Assembly (NCBI GenBank): GCA_036345935.2
Contig: JADWOT020000008.1
Span: 8,140,156-8,204,155, forward strand
Origin: Taenia hydatigena
Taxonomy: Eukaryota; Platyhelminthes; Cestoda; Cyclophyllidea; Taeniidae
DNA: 64,000 bases
Reading direction: 5' to 3'
Each line of letters starts with the position of its first letter. The first letter of the stretch is position 1. This document shows, piece by piece, positions 40,901-52,019 of this stretch. The notes beneath the pieces were generated by a model. The model made no database searches. It saw nothing but the letters and a program-made list of their open reading frames with translations, and was not told the origin of the DNA. A program made the translations under genes and the position numbers.

Positions 40901-43900
40901 GGTATGCACAAAGTCCTACACTTACGACTGGCCTACAACCTCAATGTAATGTTCTTTGGACCTAAACTTTGCTTGGAGTTTATGCTTTTAATCCAAGCGT
41001 AGCTCACAGTCACACATTTGGCGATACTATGAGTCAAATGGAGAGGCTCCACGCCCTCGCATTTCGTCTCCAATTCGCCCATGGATAACCTGCATATTAT
41101 TCTCCCCTGCTTTTGGAGGTTCGTGCACTAATGTCCAATGCGGAACCAATGCTCACTGCATGGACGGACGCTGTGTGTGCTGGCCAGGTTACACGGGTGA
41201 TCCCGACAGGCGGTGCGACCCCGCAGTTGGTAGAGTTTTTTTTGTTTCACTAAAACTTGATATGGTGAGCGTGTAAAACCTACGAGCATATGCTTAACTA
41301 TATCTTTCAGATCCATCCTACTGCAACGGCAGACGTTGTGGCAAAAATGCAGTGTGTGATCAGGACCGCTGCATTTGCAAATATGGCTTTGAAGGCGATC
41401 CCAACTATGGCTGCACCGAAATTCGTAAAATATCCTATGTTCCCCTAATTATATGCGCGACGTATTCATAGCTTCTCTAAACAGCTCAAGTTTTCAATTA
41501 AACGTGAATACGAGTACTGCATTTATGCGTAAATAGTGGTTTGATAATATTTTTCCTTAAAATGCTATCACGTCTAAATATAAGCTTTGTCCTCACTACA
41601 AGCTCCCAGACCTGAGCGCTGCGGTGACATATACTGCCATGAGAAGGCTCGCTGCCACAGTGGCACGTGCTACTGCGAGTACGGTTATGCAGGCGACGGC
41701 GTAACGGTGTGCGAAAAGGTTGAGGAGGGTGAGGGAAGGCGATATCGCCTTGTTAAGATATTAATCCTTGATTTAGCAATCACAGGAGGCATGGGATTTT
41801 GTGTCTTGTAGACCTCTGCAAGCGAGTCCAATGCGCGGAGAATGCAGAATGCGAGGCCGGTCTCTGCCAGTGTAAACCGGGCTTCAAGGGTGATGGTTTC
41901 TCTGAATGCACCCCCGTAGAGATTGACCCATGTGCGTTGTGCCTACATTTGATTTTCGCATTGCTTGGTCTTTTGTACAAATCCACACGGCACATTAAAG
42001 GAGGCAGTGAACCTCCTCCGACCCCTTTCTCGTAGCGCATCGGAGCCCATATTGACGGACAAGATACAGCGTCTCTTTAAATTATTACAGCAAATAAGCA
42101 GTATGACCAAATTATTGAAAGGATTACACTTTGATGGACCAAGAACATGTACCTAGATTGACTGTTGAGTTTTAACTTCGAGATCATATTACGAAGGAGT
42201 AGGGAATGAGTTCTACGCTGTAAGCTTTCCTGAACTTGACCATTTTTCATTAACCTTAGCTTTGATAATGCACGTAACGTTTCTGAAGACATGTAGAAAG
42301 AACTTTTTGGAATTCCTGATTTAGCGCTCCCTTCAATTAATTGCAATCGTTTTATGTTGCTAACACAGTTCAAGCCTTTTGTTTAAACTGTGATATCACC
42401 GAATTTATCTGCATTACTCGAATGCTTGAACGTTCTATCATTCGCATGTCAGCCTCTTGCAATGGCCGATACTGTGGCGCCAACGCAGAGTGCCGCGACG
42501 GGGTGTGTGTGTGCGTGCCGGGCTACACTGGTGACCCCTACGACATTTGCACGCGCAAACGACCCCTCCCCGGTAAGGTCATGGCTTGCGCATCTGTTAA
42601 TTTTATTCACTTGGTAAACTTTGGTATTAGCTGGCTAAAACTCAGAGAAATATGGCATGTATTCCATTAAATGCTCAAATGAATTAACAGGGCAATTGGC
42701 AGCTTGGCAACCCACCAGTGCCACTTTGCGAATATTTGAGGTCAATAGTGGTTTTGGACTTCTACAGATTCCTGCCATGGCATTGCATGTGGCTCTAATG
42801 CATACTGCCAGGACGGTAGCTGTGTTTGCTTTGAAGGATTTGAAGGTGACCCCAATCTCGGATGCAAACCGATTTATGATCGTGAGTTTTGTGTCGCAAG
42901 TAATGCTACTGGACATTTTTACCACTTGATGTAACATGTATCAACCAACTGACCAGTGCCTTCACTCTGTTGCCATTCAGTAACTTGAAACAATCATGAA
43001 GGGGAATAACTGTGAATGTTTAATTCCTTGTGTATTTTCAGCTTCCTGTGTGGGTATTCGCTGTGGTGCCAACGCCTACTGCAGGGGAGGAAGGTGTGTT
43101 TGTCCTCAGGGTTACGTGGGTGATGCAAATCAAGTCTGCTACCCTGTCTGGGGTAAGTTGTCACTAAAGCGTCCGCGCCAAGATTATTTAACTACTAAAC
43201 TAACGTCTCCAAATTTACTAAACTTCCCCATTGTTCCCATCAAAACAACTCTTTGATCGAGTCTGCATTTCACGTTTGTTTCCCTTTGGTCGGGGTTAAA
43301 AGTGACTTCTGCGATGGCTCAAGAATAAAGGTTTTAATAGGCAACTCCTACATCAAATGTTTTATAAATTTAATAATAAAACACGTTCACATTCGGGTGA
43401 TATAAACAAGAGAAAAGAACTGATGCTGTCTTTGGGGCTATTCAGTAAGCCTCCGGACGTCCCTCAATTTTGCAGCTATGCCAATTCCAATGGTCTTTCA
43501 AACGAAAAGTGTATTAGCATATGAAACTTCACTTCTCAAGGTCCTTCGAGTCCTGATGCCTGTAGTAACATTGCGTGTCATCCGAACGCAACCTGTTCCG
43601 GAGGACAGTGTCAATGCAACTACGGATTCGAAGGAGACGGCTTCATTGACTGCTGGCCTAAGGATCCTGGTTCGTACCGTGTCAATTCCCGTTTTAATCG
43701 TACATCAGCTTTTAATGTTTAAGTTCTTAAAATCGTTCAACTCTTCCGGTTCTACACTATTCTGTGATCTTTTTACTTGTACTAATGGAGGTGTATCATT
43801 TGCTTTTTGAAGAAGAAACGATGACAATAGACAGTATTATCACCGTACTCCTGTAATTAAGTCGTTTCTTCTATCAAATAAGAAATAAGGTAAAATCCGA

Positions 43901-46900
43901 AAATATTGAGGAGTAGATGGGAAAATAGGTAGTGTTAAAAGGCCAAAACGAATTATTAGCATTGTACTATTAAGGCGTCCGTTTAATGTAGCAAACCTGT
44001 GCGACTGCAGAGGCTTACCAGCCTCCATGGCGGGGTGCTCAAATGGCAAGTGTCGCTGTATGCCGGGCTTTAAGATGAACTACGACAACTACTGCGAGGA
44101 GTGCCGTGGAAGCGGCGAGTGCGCAGCCAATGCGCAGTGCATCTACGACAGGCAGAGCCAGCACTACCGGTGCGTGTGTGATGCCGGCTACCTGGGCGAT
44201 GGCGCTATCGCCTGCATTTCAGGAGCGGTGGCCAACCATACTGAGGCGGCGCAATGTCGTGCGCCGTGCCACCGCTTCGCCACTTGTGATGAATACGACG
44301 GGCGTTGCAAGTGCCGACCTGGCTTCATTGGCAACGGCTACACCTACTGCGAGTTTGACTGCAGCCAGTGCCATGCTGAGGCACAATGCGTGCCTGAGTC
44401 CAACCAGTGCGTCTGTCCGCCAGGATTTACCGGCGACGGTATTCGCATATGTCGTCCAGTCACCAGTCAAGGTGGGTTGTGTCGATTTAACCACACCCAC
44501 GTTTGCTTCTTTTCCTTCGCTCTAACAAGGTTCATGCTTGGTAGGCCTCTTCACATTGCAAATTGTGAAGAGCAGCGAAACAATCCGCGTGCGCGAGGGC
44601 TCAGGAACTCTCACCCTCCGTTGTGTGCTCTCGGGTGATGTACGCAACGTGCAAGCACGTTGGTTGACGCCCGGCGACGTCGGTCGCACCAACGAGCAGA
44701 CCACGCCCGAAGGCCGGGAGCTCTGGCTCACCATCGATCAGCCCAGCCCCAATGACTCTGGCCTCTACGTCTGCCAGGCCTCTCGGGTTTCAGACACCAT
44801 CAATGTTATCGTCGAGCCACAACAAAAGAGTACTTTTATGTCTTAGAACAGCGAAGTTATCTACTACCTTGGGGATAGGAATGGATGAAGTTTTAATGCC
44901 TTAAACTGCCTCACACTTTTGCTGGATGTTAGGTAATGTACGAACTCGTGTGCATTTCAAGTTTGTTTTTTGCAAAATGTGTCAAGTTAATTGTACGGGT
45001 TTCTGTGGCTTAAAAATAAGATGCATTGCCATTTTTGGAGTAGATTGACGAGTTCTTACTCCAGCATTTTTTTCGCCCCCTTTCCCGAAGCCCAAACAAA
45101 ACAGCTCTTCCTCACGAGTGATAACGGAATACTCACCGTTCAGACGCAAAGCGAAACAACGACAACGGCTCAGATCTGGCACATTGGTACGTAGGCTTTT
45201 CGGCTCTCAAAATTCCATGCTTTCTTCATAATGTAAAGTTGAAATGTTTTTAAATTAGCATTTACTTTTTGCCTCCCAACTAACAAAGAATTGGTGATAC
45301 TTTACATGAGGTTTTAATTACATCCCACCGTAAATACTTTTCAGGTAGCTGAAGCGTCATTTGGCATGATCTAATTAATGTGTTACGAAGTAAGATAAAT
45401 CGGTATTATCTCGTCAGTCTTGACCCTGACATGATGCAAACGTGTCAAAAGGGGGCTTGACGTGGGCTCACGGAAGTGCGCAAACATGGCATTTTCAAAA
45501 TGACAATAAAATTTTTGAGGTCTCAACGGACTTTAGGTCGCCATCGTAGCTTTGAATGAGGACAAAATCCATTGATCACATCCATTTCCACTGCCACCAA
45601 CAAGACAGGGGAATGGTTTTAGCTTGAATGTTAGCAATACGATTCAATTTGGGAACCTTGAGAAGCACCTGGCAATGTTATTTCAGGATGGCTGGAGATT
45701 GGAAGCTGAATTTAAAGGCTTAGGATCGTTGCACCTCCTCTAACGTGAGAATTGTATGACCTAAAAGGGTAATCAGTAAGCCATAGCATGAACACTCTTG
45801 CGATTTCCATGTGCAGCTGAGGCGAACAAGCACAAGCCCGTGGCACTGGCGCTGGACTGTAAGACGGATCGGTTGATCTACACCAGCGACGCCGGACGTG
45901 CTCTGCGCTTTGGTAATGCAAGCGCGGCGCGCCTCAACCAGCCACCAGAGCTCATCTTCCAGGACAACTCCGCCAAGTTCACTTGGATTGCTGTCGATCC
46001 GGCCTCAGGCAACATCTTCGCCATCGATGAGGAGAATAATCGCATTGTTGTAGCGAACTCCGATCGGCCTAACCAGGTGTACACCTACAAGAAACTTTCC
46101 GATCGCAGATCCGACAGATATTTCATTGCTGGCGGAATTGCTGTCCACCCTGGACTCTCGTAAGTTCCACTGCCATTTGCATTTTAGAGCTCAGATAGTT
46201 TGACCATTTCTTATTTTCTTGCATTGTTTAAATATCTTGCAGCTCCAGAGTTATTGTTTTTAGAGAAACCCCTCACTTTTTCCATCTTATAATAAGGAAC
46301 AATTTTCGCAAATTATGTGCCTTAAATTGAAGTCTGTTTTACCACTTCCTTATCCACGCTGTCAAAGTTGGGGGAGAATCGAGGTTATGAAATGGATTGA
46401 CTAATTCGTACACTTTCCGAAGTAACGGCAGTTTACTATGAACCCAAATACCACTCCTCGTGTTCCAGGCTAGTGTACTGGGCTCAGTCGGGGAACAGCG
46501 ATTATGAGAAGGGGGAAAGCGCCATCAAGGTTGCCTCGATGGCTGACCCCGAGAGGGTGAGTGAAATAACTCGCGTGACCGGAGCGCCGATAACAATGAG
46601 CCTCGCGGTGACTGATGACGTCACTGGCGGTGGAAATACCGCAGGTCGCCTCTGTTGGCTGCAGCGCCGCCAGTTGATGCCTTACTCACGCACTGAAATC
46701 TACTGCGCCCAGCTGGAGGCCTCCGGCAGAACTATTCAGTCAAAACGACTCCTTAAGAGCTTCGGCACAAATGAAGAACCCTCTTACGGTCTCATTCAGG
46801 ATGACGACACGATCCTCTGGACTAGTCTTTATCGGTCAGTCAGTTGGATGGAATGCTGTTCCCGTAGTATTCTCCAGAGACTTGTACAGTTATCCATGAT

Positions 46901-47570
46901 GATGGGATAAGCATGAGTTGGGGTGTTGGACTTCTTACAGCTGATACTCAAATATTTTGGACATTTCTACTACGAATATCAAAAATAGTTTCAGTTATTA
47001 TTAGATCAACCAGGCCACTGATAAAAATGCTGTCAGAGTTTCCACTTTTGCATATCCTTGGGCGGTCAGAGAACTGGGTGGAGAGTGAATCTCCTCTTTA
47101 ATTTCTCTATTTTCAATAAGTTTCTTCACCTCATTTTCTTTTATCACTGTATTTATATTTTCTACAAGAAATCGTAACATACTTGACACTTGTAGTAGCG
47201 TCCTCTTAAAGCGATTGTCGTTGCAGAAAAATCTACCGAACCCTAAACCCATCCGCGTCGATCTACGTAAAGGGTGTTTGTTGCTCCAATGGCTTCCAAT
47301 CTATGGCCATCCACGACACCTGCAAGCGTTGTAAGTGTGCCAATAGCCATCTGAGTGAAAGCTGCTCTCAACTTGAACTGCTTCGAGTAATTATATCCTT
47401 AATTCTTTTAAGCAATGACAAATACCTGCAGCTATGAGAATGGCCGGTGCCGCTACTTCTGCCTCCCTGGAGGACGCGAGATGGCACACGTCTGCAGATG
47501 TCCCGACGATCAGCCAAATTGCATTGCGGAGCATGCCGGGTCGCGTTTCTTGGGCTACCCGTATCCCTGA
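20926..47570 (+). CDS. Nidogen-like basement membrane protein with an expanded Kunitz/EGF/Ig centre
   Basis: A secreted extracellular-matrix protein. Nidogens link laminin and collagen IV networks in basement membranes. The order is signal peptide, NIDO domain, Ser/Thr-rich linker, EGF, G2F-type beta-barrel, then a long array of 6 Kunitz and about 30 EGF-like domains, one Ig domain, YWTD/LY propeller repeats and a terminal Cys-rich EGF module. The ends are nidogen-specific, while the Kunitz and Ig modules are not part of vertebrate nidogens. I place about 46 exons, most bounded by phase-1 introns. Their summed length (8,139 nt if the 40287-40398 exon is skipped) is divisible by three, giving about 2,712 residues against about 1,250 in vertebrate nidogen-1. 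The chosen start (20926) opens a good signal peptide, though the frame is open for another 400 nt upstream. No thyroglobulin domain was seen. A poly(A) signal AATAAA lies at 47622, about 50 nt past the stop. Confidence 0.88.
24239..24300. repeat. (CCAT)n-rich microsatellite in a nidogen intron
   Basis: Imperfect CCAT/CCGT tetranucleotide repeats lie just after the donor of the NIDO exon ending at 24223. Their lack of stops makes false ORFs on both strands. Confidence 0.8.
25949..26634 (+). CDS. Nidogen-like gene: NIDO end, Ser/Thr linker and first EGF module
   Basis: Exon 25949-26226 finishes NIDO and runs into a Ser/Thr/Pro-rich stretch (TSPVSESPTTTFPHSFTATK) that is a likely O-glycosylated linker. 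Exon 26473-26634 joins in phase 1 and encodes an EGF-like module with the CC pair typical of the nidogen EGF-1 module: CDSSSCANSMADC, then RCCVCPPSYYGGG and EGC. Position and cysteine pattern match the EGF between NIDO and G2F in other nidogens. Confidence 0.8.
27012..27797 (+). CDS. Nidogen-like gene: G2F-type beta-barrel exon
   Basis: One 786-nt exon with about 261 codons, entering and leaving in phase 1. It starts APEKPRRIYLDGKLL and contains RSQSGIHDAP, FNIFSLTAGFTVPFNFTFTL and LNMEVTPVGQF. The length and position directly after the first EGF fit the nidogen G2F domain, which binds collagen IV and perlecan in vertebrates. Sequence match is weaker than for NIDO. The exon ends in a Cys-rich tail (YCREDCRPNYGCSLYC) that looks like a partial EGF. 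Confidence 0.72.
28218..28406 (+). CDS. Kunitz domain 1 exon of the nidogen-like gene
   Basis: A 189-nt exon, phase 1 on both sides. All six cysteines are present: DVC, GPC, GRC, GGC, DDC and RLC. So is the FYYGGCEGNENNF core. The residue after Cys2 (the P1 site in Kunitz inhibitors) is Thr rather than Lys or Arg, so trypsin inhibition is not expected. Confidence 0.88.
28638..30591 (+). CDS. EGF-like exons 1-4 of the nidogen-like array
   Basis: There are four single-domain exons, at 28638-28751, 29132-29245, 29508-29621 and 30484-30591, each phase 1 on both sides and 108-114 nt. Each has the pattern C-x4-C-x5-C-x4-C-x-C-x(11)-C with a GYEGD or GYDGDP turn, for example VRCGLNAYCANGYCYCNAGY. 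None shows the calcium-binding EGF signature. Between them lie decayed Kunitz exons at about 28.9 and 30.2 kb. Confidence 0.87.
28880..29054 (+). pseudogene. Decayed Kunitz exon a
   Basis: Reads DYTYNRSNGRCEAFHHGG and ERLDDCRSTCGFE, clearly a Kunitz relic. The first two cysteines and Cys4 are lost (GGR in place of GGC), and TGA follows where the intact exons have their donor site. It is probably skipped in the mRNA. It resembles the relic at 31.9 kb (shared TSSLERLDD). Confidence 0.75.
30183..30371 (+). pseudogene. Decayed Kunitz exon b
   Basis: Begins as a good Kunitz domain (DVCGLSMEVGLCSKAIHRYAYN, then GRCEAFYY). One nucleotide is missing where the GGC motif should be, and in the Kunitz frame a TAG replaces the usual CAG codon after the fifth cysteine. 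No donor is seen at the expected end. Confidence 0.72.
30820..30945 (+). pseudogene. Decayed EGF exon
   Basis: Base-by-base likeness to EGF exon 29508-29621 is visible, and it ends gaatgccaacgggcaggagg against gagtgtcagtggacaggagg. The cysteine pattern and the acceptor are eroded. It is one repeat step before the Kunitz exon at 31149 and is probably not spliced in. Confidence 0.5.
31149..31337 (+). CDS. Kunitz domain 2 exon of the nidogen-like gene
   Basis: A 189-nt exon, phase 1-1, with six cysteines (DVC, GSC, GRC, SGC, EDC, RRC) and the NANNFESLEDC core. The P1 position is Ser. It is the counterpart of the 28218 exon in a tandem segmental duplication. Confidence 0.88.
31593..33587 (+). 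CDS. EGF-like exons 5-9 of the nidogen-like array
   Basis: Exons 31593-31706, 32185-32298, 32808-32924, 33086-33193 and 33471-33587 are all phase 1-1 with six cysteines. Exon 31593 differs from exon 28638 by a few bases only, and exon 33086 closely matches exon 30484 (both NAYC.NG.CFCQRGYEGDPQIEC). This shows that the block is a duplicate of the one at 28-30.6 kb. Confidence 0.87.
31872..32058 (+). pseudogene. Decayed Kunitz exon c
   Basis: Keeps four or five of the six cysteines (DIC, DPC, GRC, DSC, WRC), but Cys5 is gone (LDDGG). TAG follows the last Gln codon exactly where intact exons have their gtaagt donor. It sits between EGF exons 5 and 6, the same place as the relic at 28.9 kb in the earlier block. 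Confidence 0.75.
33829..34017 (+). CDS. Kunitz domain 3 exon of the nidogen-like gene
   Basis: A 189-nt exon, phase 1-1, with six cysteines (DVC, GPC, GRC, SGC, EQC, QRC) and RYTYNRSIGRCEAFYYSGC. P1 is Asn. It follows acceptor ctgcag and ends in a weaker donor (gtttgc). Confidence 0.86.
34131..34772 (+). CDS. EGF-like exons 10-11 of the nidogen-like array
   Basis: Exon 34131-34244 (VRCGHNAYCVNGYCYCNPGY) belongs to the same subfamily as exons 1 and 5. Exon 34656-34772 (VRCGENAECLEGQCKCMDGY) is more diverged. Both are phase 1-1 and carry all six cysteines. Confidence 0.85.
34900..35094 (+). CDS. Kunitz domain 4 exon of the nidogen-like gene
   Basis: A 195-nt exon, phase 1-1. Six cysteines (PKC, GQC, GRC, TGC, EEC, REC) and LGNENRFDTLEEC. 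P1 is Phe, a chymotrypsin-type residue, and P1' is Asp. It is clearly older and more diverged than Kunitz 1-3. Confidence 0.85.
35673..35858 (+). CDS. Kunitz domain 5 exon of the nidogen-like gene
   Basis: Six cysteines (DRC, GTC, QRC, SGC, LDC, TVC) and YNYSGCGGNENNF. P1 is Gly. The acceptor at 35671-35672 (ttttccacag) gives phase 1. The nearer CAG before GTGCCT would put a stop in frame, so the earlier acceptor was chosen. Confidence 0.83.
36157..36294 (+). CDS. EGF-like exon 12 of the nidogen-like array
   Basis: Six-cysteine module CANTHCGKNAVCVDTSC then VCLPGHEGNPRAGC, followed by a basic tail (KRFRLKVGRG). It lies between two Kunitz exons. Phase is 1-1 and the donor is gtgggc. Confidence 0.8.
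36631..36807 (+). CDS. Kunitz domain 6 exon of the nidogen-like gene
   Basis: Six cysteines (EIC, GPC, KRC, GGC, AEC, QLC) and YTYGGCRGTQNNFLTEAEC. P1 is His. It is the last Kunitz domain, and only EGF-type modules follow until the Ig exon. An acceptor at 36629-36630 gives the required phase 1. Confidence 0.84.
37198..39985 (+). CDS. EGF-like exons 13-18 of the nidogen-like array
   Basis: Exons 37198-37311, 37835-37942, 38656-38760, 39142-39270, 39339-39482 and 39878-39985 are all phase 1-1 with six cysteines each. Typical text is VRCGYNARCVDGQCVCEPGF. The exon at 39339 uses the acceptor tatccag, because the one 16 nt earlier would put a stop codon in frame. Confidence 0.83.
40287..40398 (+). 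pseudogene. EGF-like exon that would break the reading frame
   Basis: Six cysteines are intact (CRGHRCGPNAYCRHDVC then CEAGYQGNPYIGC). The only workable donor (gtaatg, after TATCT) makes a 112-nt exon that is phase 1 on the left and phase 2 on the right. Every other exon of the array is a multiple of three. If it is included, the downstream frame is lost. It is likely skipped, freshly decayed, or affected by a sequence error. Confidence 0.6.
40794..43669 (+). CDS. EGF-like exons 20-28 of the nidogen-like array
   Basis: Nine phase 1-1 exons: 40794-40901, 41119-41229, 41311-41424, 41603-41728, 41812-41931, 42453-42572, 42768-42881, 43042-43152 and 43541-43669. All hold six-cysteine EGF modules of the C-x(3-4)-C-x5-C-x4-C-x-C type with G[YF].GD turns. 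They are more diverged from each other than exons 1-10, which suggests that this half of the array is older. Confidence 0.83.
43992..44471 (+). CDS. Four-EGF exon of the nidogen-like gene
   Basis: A 480-nt exon encoding about four tandem EGF modules: CSNGKCRCMPGF, then CAANAQCIYDRQSQHYRCVC, CHRFATCDEYDGRCKCRPGF and CHAEAQCVPESNQCVCPPGF. It is the only array exon with several modules and has higher GC than its neighbours. The type is closer to the nidogen/fibulin EGF rod that normally precedes the propeller, so it may be the ancestral rod. Confidence 0.86.
44545..44829 (+). CDS. Ig domain exon of the nidogen-like gene
   Basis: A phase 1-1 exon of 285 nt encoding one I-set-like Ig domain: REGSGTLTLRCVLSG (first Cys), the core Trp in QARWLTPG, LWLTIDQ and NDSGLYVCQA (second Cys). 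If the donor at 44830 were not used, a stop would follow within eight codons. Ig domains are known in perlecan and papilin but are not part of standard nidogens. Confidence 0.85.
45091..46834 (+). CDS. Nidogen-like gene: YWTD/LY propeller exons
   Basis: Exons 45091-45186 (QLFLTSDNGILTVQT), 45817-46159 (LALDCKTDRLIYTSDAG and WIAVDPASGNIFAIDEENN) and 46469-46834 (LVYWAQSGN, then CWLQRRQLMPYSRTEIYCAQ). These are low-density-lipoprotein-receptor type-B repeats, which form the laminin-binding beta-propeller in nidogen. Phases are 1, 1, 2 and 2 and all junctions agree. Confidence 0.85.
47227..47570 (+). CDS. Nidogen-like gene: last two exons and stop
   Basis: Exon 47227-47330 completes the propeller (SASIYVKGVCCSNGF). 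Exon 47413-47570 encodes a Cys-rich EGF-like end (NTCSYENGRCRYFCLPGGRE, then CRCPDDQPNC) and stops at TGA 47568-47570. The GR-C-[RS]-x-[FL]-C-L-P-G motif is typical of EGF modules that close LY propellers. Confidence 0.85.
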
Positions 47571-47621
47571 GCGACCACTCTATCCTGTGCACAGTCTGTC
47601 GCCGAGTGAAATGTCCACTTA

Positions 47622-47627
47622 AATAAA
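47622..47627 (+). terminator. Poly(A) signal AATAAA of the nidogen-like gene
   Basis: AATAAA lies 52 nt after the stop codon and is followed by a T-rich stretch. A second AATAAA lies near 47833. Confidence 0.6.
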
Positions 47628-47633
47628 CCGGCT

Positions 47634-49620
47634 CTTTATTATTTTCTCTGTAAAATTAGTTGAGTTCAAACCTTTTTCTATCATCTTTTCCACCCATTCG
47701 CGCTCTACAACGCATCTTTTATCTTTAACCTCGTCATTCGATCTTTACGTTCGCGGGCATGCTGTGTCCCCTCGGGGACCTGCCTTTACCTCATCTGGAC
47801 CTCACTTATGAACGTGATTTTTAAGTTTCTCTTAATAAACATTGGAACTTTCAAAATATATTGTCAATGTTGTGCTCTTCCTAGCAAGGGTGTGCTGGTG
47901 TTTTTGATGTAGATTTATAAACAAGATATTTGAGGACTGCATTGATTTGCAAATATCATTAGTGATAATTTGGTTAATAAAACCATGCTTATTTGCTGGT
48001 AAATATCTTTGAAATGCTCTACTTGCAGTAATGCGATGGTTAACATGCACAAACAGTGCCTAACGTTGCCCATAACGCGTTTGGAGCTATTTTACCATTT
48101 TGGATTGGTAATGTCAATGAACGCATTTCTTTAGTTCTCTAGTCTAAATATTGAGTTGGCAGTTTTTTTATCTTGATTTTATGTGGATGGGTTTGGGGCC
48201 CGTTAAGCTTCCAACCCGACTGACCAGGAGACGAGGACCTCAACTTTGCGTCTCTACTTGCCGATGAGTGTGAATAACAAGGACCTGCGACATGTGCCTA
48301 AGTAGATGCAGCTGAAGACACCGAGTGGCCTTAGTCTCGAGCAGCTACAGTGTCTACCTGATCCTTAAATTAGAGCGCTTTTAAATTTATCTCTCAGCGA
48401 GTCGCAGCCTACTGAAGGGCTCGCTGCATTTGAAGCAGACCATTTAAGTCACGGAGAGCCTGGGTTCAAGCCCCAAAAATGATGACTATTGAAAGACGAC
48501 ACCTGTTGCAACCGTCTGAGACGTTTCAGTCCTTATTCTCACAGTCATCTAGGCCTTCTGTATGCATATTATAGTTTTTCGGTTGACTCGAGGAAATGCA
48601 TATTATAGTTTTTCGGTTGACTCGAGGAAATGCTGCACTGTAAAAGCATGACACGACAAATTCGATTAAGATTTATTCACCCACATCCATTTACTGATAG
48701 AGACCACTTCGAATTTCAACGTTTATTTCTGTCGCCTGGAGCTAAGAGGCTTGGTGACCACTGCAACACTGACAACAAAGTGCAAAATGCTTAAATAAAC
48801 ATGTTTTAAGGGACGTTGCAACGTTAGTGGAAATGTGGCAATCTCTTAGGAAATTGCACTTTAGCAAGAGGGATTCATTAAATCATAAGTCTAAATTAAA
48901 ACTGGATTTGAGTTCATATTAGTGGTGACTAATGTTTAGTGGCACTTTGTAGTTTCGCGGGGCATCAGTGAAGTTGTACTAGAACATAGGGAAATGGCTT
49001 ACGAGTCACACTGTTGGGAGGACAGTCACTTGAACCAAAAGGACTTACATATCCTCGCACATGGTTTAAAGAAGCATTAAAATCACTGCACTTTAATGCC
49101 TAAAATGGGGTGAGTCGGAAGAGCTTTACCTTAATTTAATTTTTTAATTTTTTCGTTTGTTTAAGGCATCGTATTGAATGTGGTTGAAACACGCATTTGT
49201 TTAATACACATTTCGTGTAAAGAAGAGGTCCGACTTGTTTACTATGTGACGAGCAAACACCCTTGACACTTGAGGAAGATACGAACCTTGATATATTTAA
49301 GTCTTGGTAACCTGTAACCTCTATACTCACTGCTCAAATTACTACCATGAAGTTATTTAGGGTTGAATTTTCTTAGCCAAAGCACATGTGCCATTCAAAG
49401 ATAATATTCTACTTTTAAATTAGTCTGGGCAAAATGATGCACTTGCAGTTTTGTGGTGCGCAAATTTTTCCGCATATATTGATTCCGGGATGATAGCCAT
49501 CCTTAATGCCTTTACGCTGCACAAATTTAAGACAGGACCTTTGGATTTGTTTGAGCAGTTTGTAATAGGAGCGGTCTATTTGGATCATACCGATATTCTG
49601 TTTGCCGTTTTACATGTCCA
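47634..49620. other. Intergenic region between nidogen and RNF113A
   Basis: About 2 kb with no gene seen. It holds a 34-bp tandem duplication at 48562-48633 and a segment near 48460 (cctgggttcaagcccc) that matches a tRNA-type B box but has no cloverleaf around it. Confidence 0.55.
48562..48633. repeat. 34-bp perfect tandem duplication
   Basis: The unit beginning atgcatattatagtttttcg is present twice head to tail with no visible mismatch and a period of 34 bases. Identity suggests recent slippage or duplication. Confidence 0.85.
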
Positions 49621-51657
<2,037 letters not shown>

Positions 51658-52019
51658 TATTTGTACATAACACCTACTCGCCTGCTCTTATTTTAATCAA
51701 ATGAAGTGCATTTTGTATGAACTTTTATCACTTCTAGTTGTTCTTCTGTGTGGGCATGTCTTTTTTACGTCGATTGTTGTGTACATCACCCTAATCCATC
51801 GTCATGCTGGACTTTGGCCTCTGCTCGTAGGCATTGTACCCATTTCTAGTGGTGTTCAGTTTGAGTAGAATGTATCGAATTTTGACTGGTGGAGAGATTC
51901 AGAGTGTTTACTAGTTTTGGTAGGTTTAGCTTCTCTTAATGTGTGGTCACCGGTAGTGGATCCTATGGAGTGGACTTAGTGCAAATGGCGTGACCTTATG
52001 GATGTTTGTGCCTGTCTAG

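Noticed and set aside
44219..44734. Minus-strand ORFs opposite the four-EGF and Ig exons
   Set aside because: High-GC coding shadows with no domain content.
48440..48480. Possible tRNA gene around the B-box-like motif
   Set aside because: No acceptor stem, D arm or anticodon loop can be folded around it by eye.
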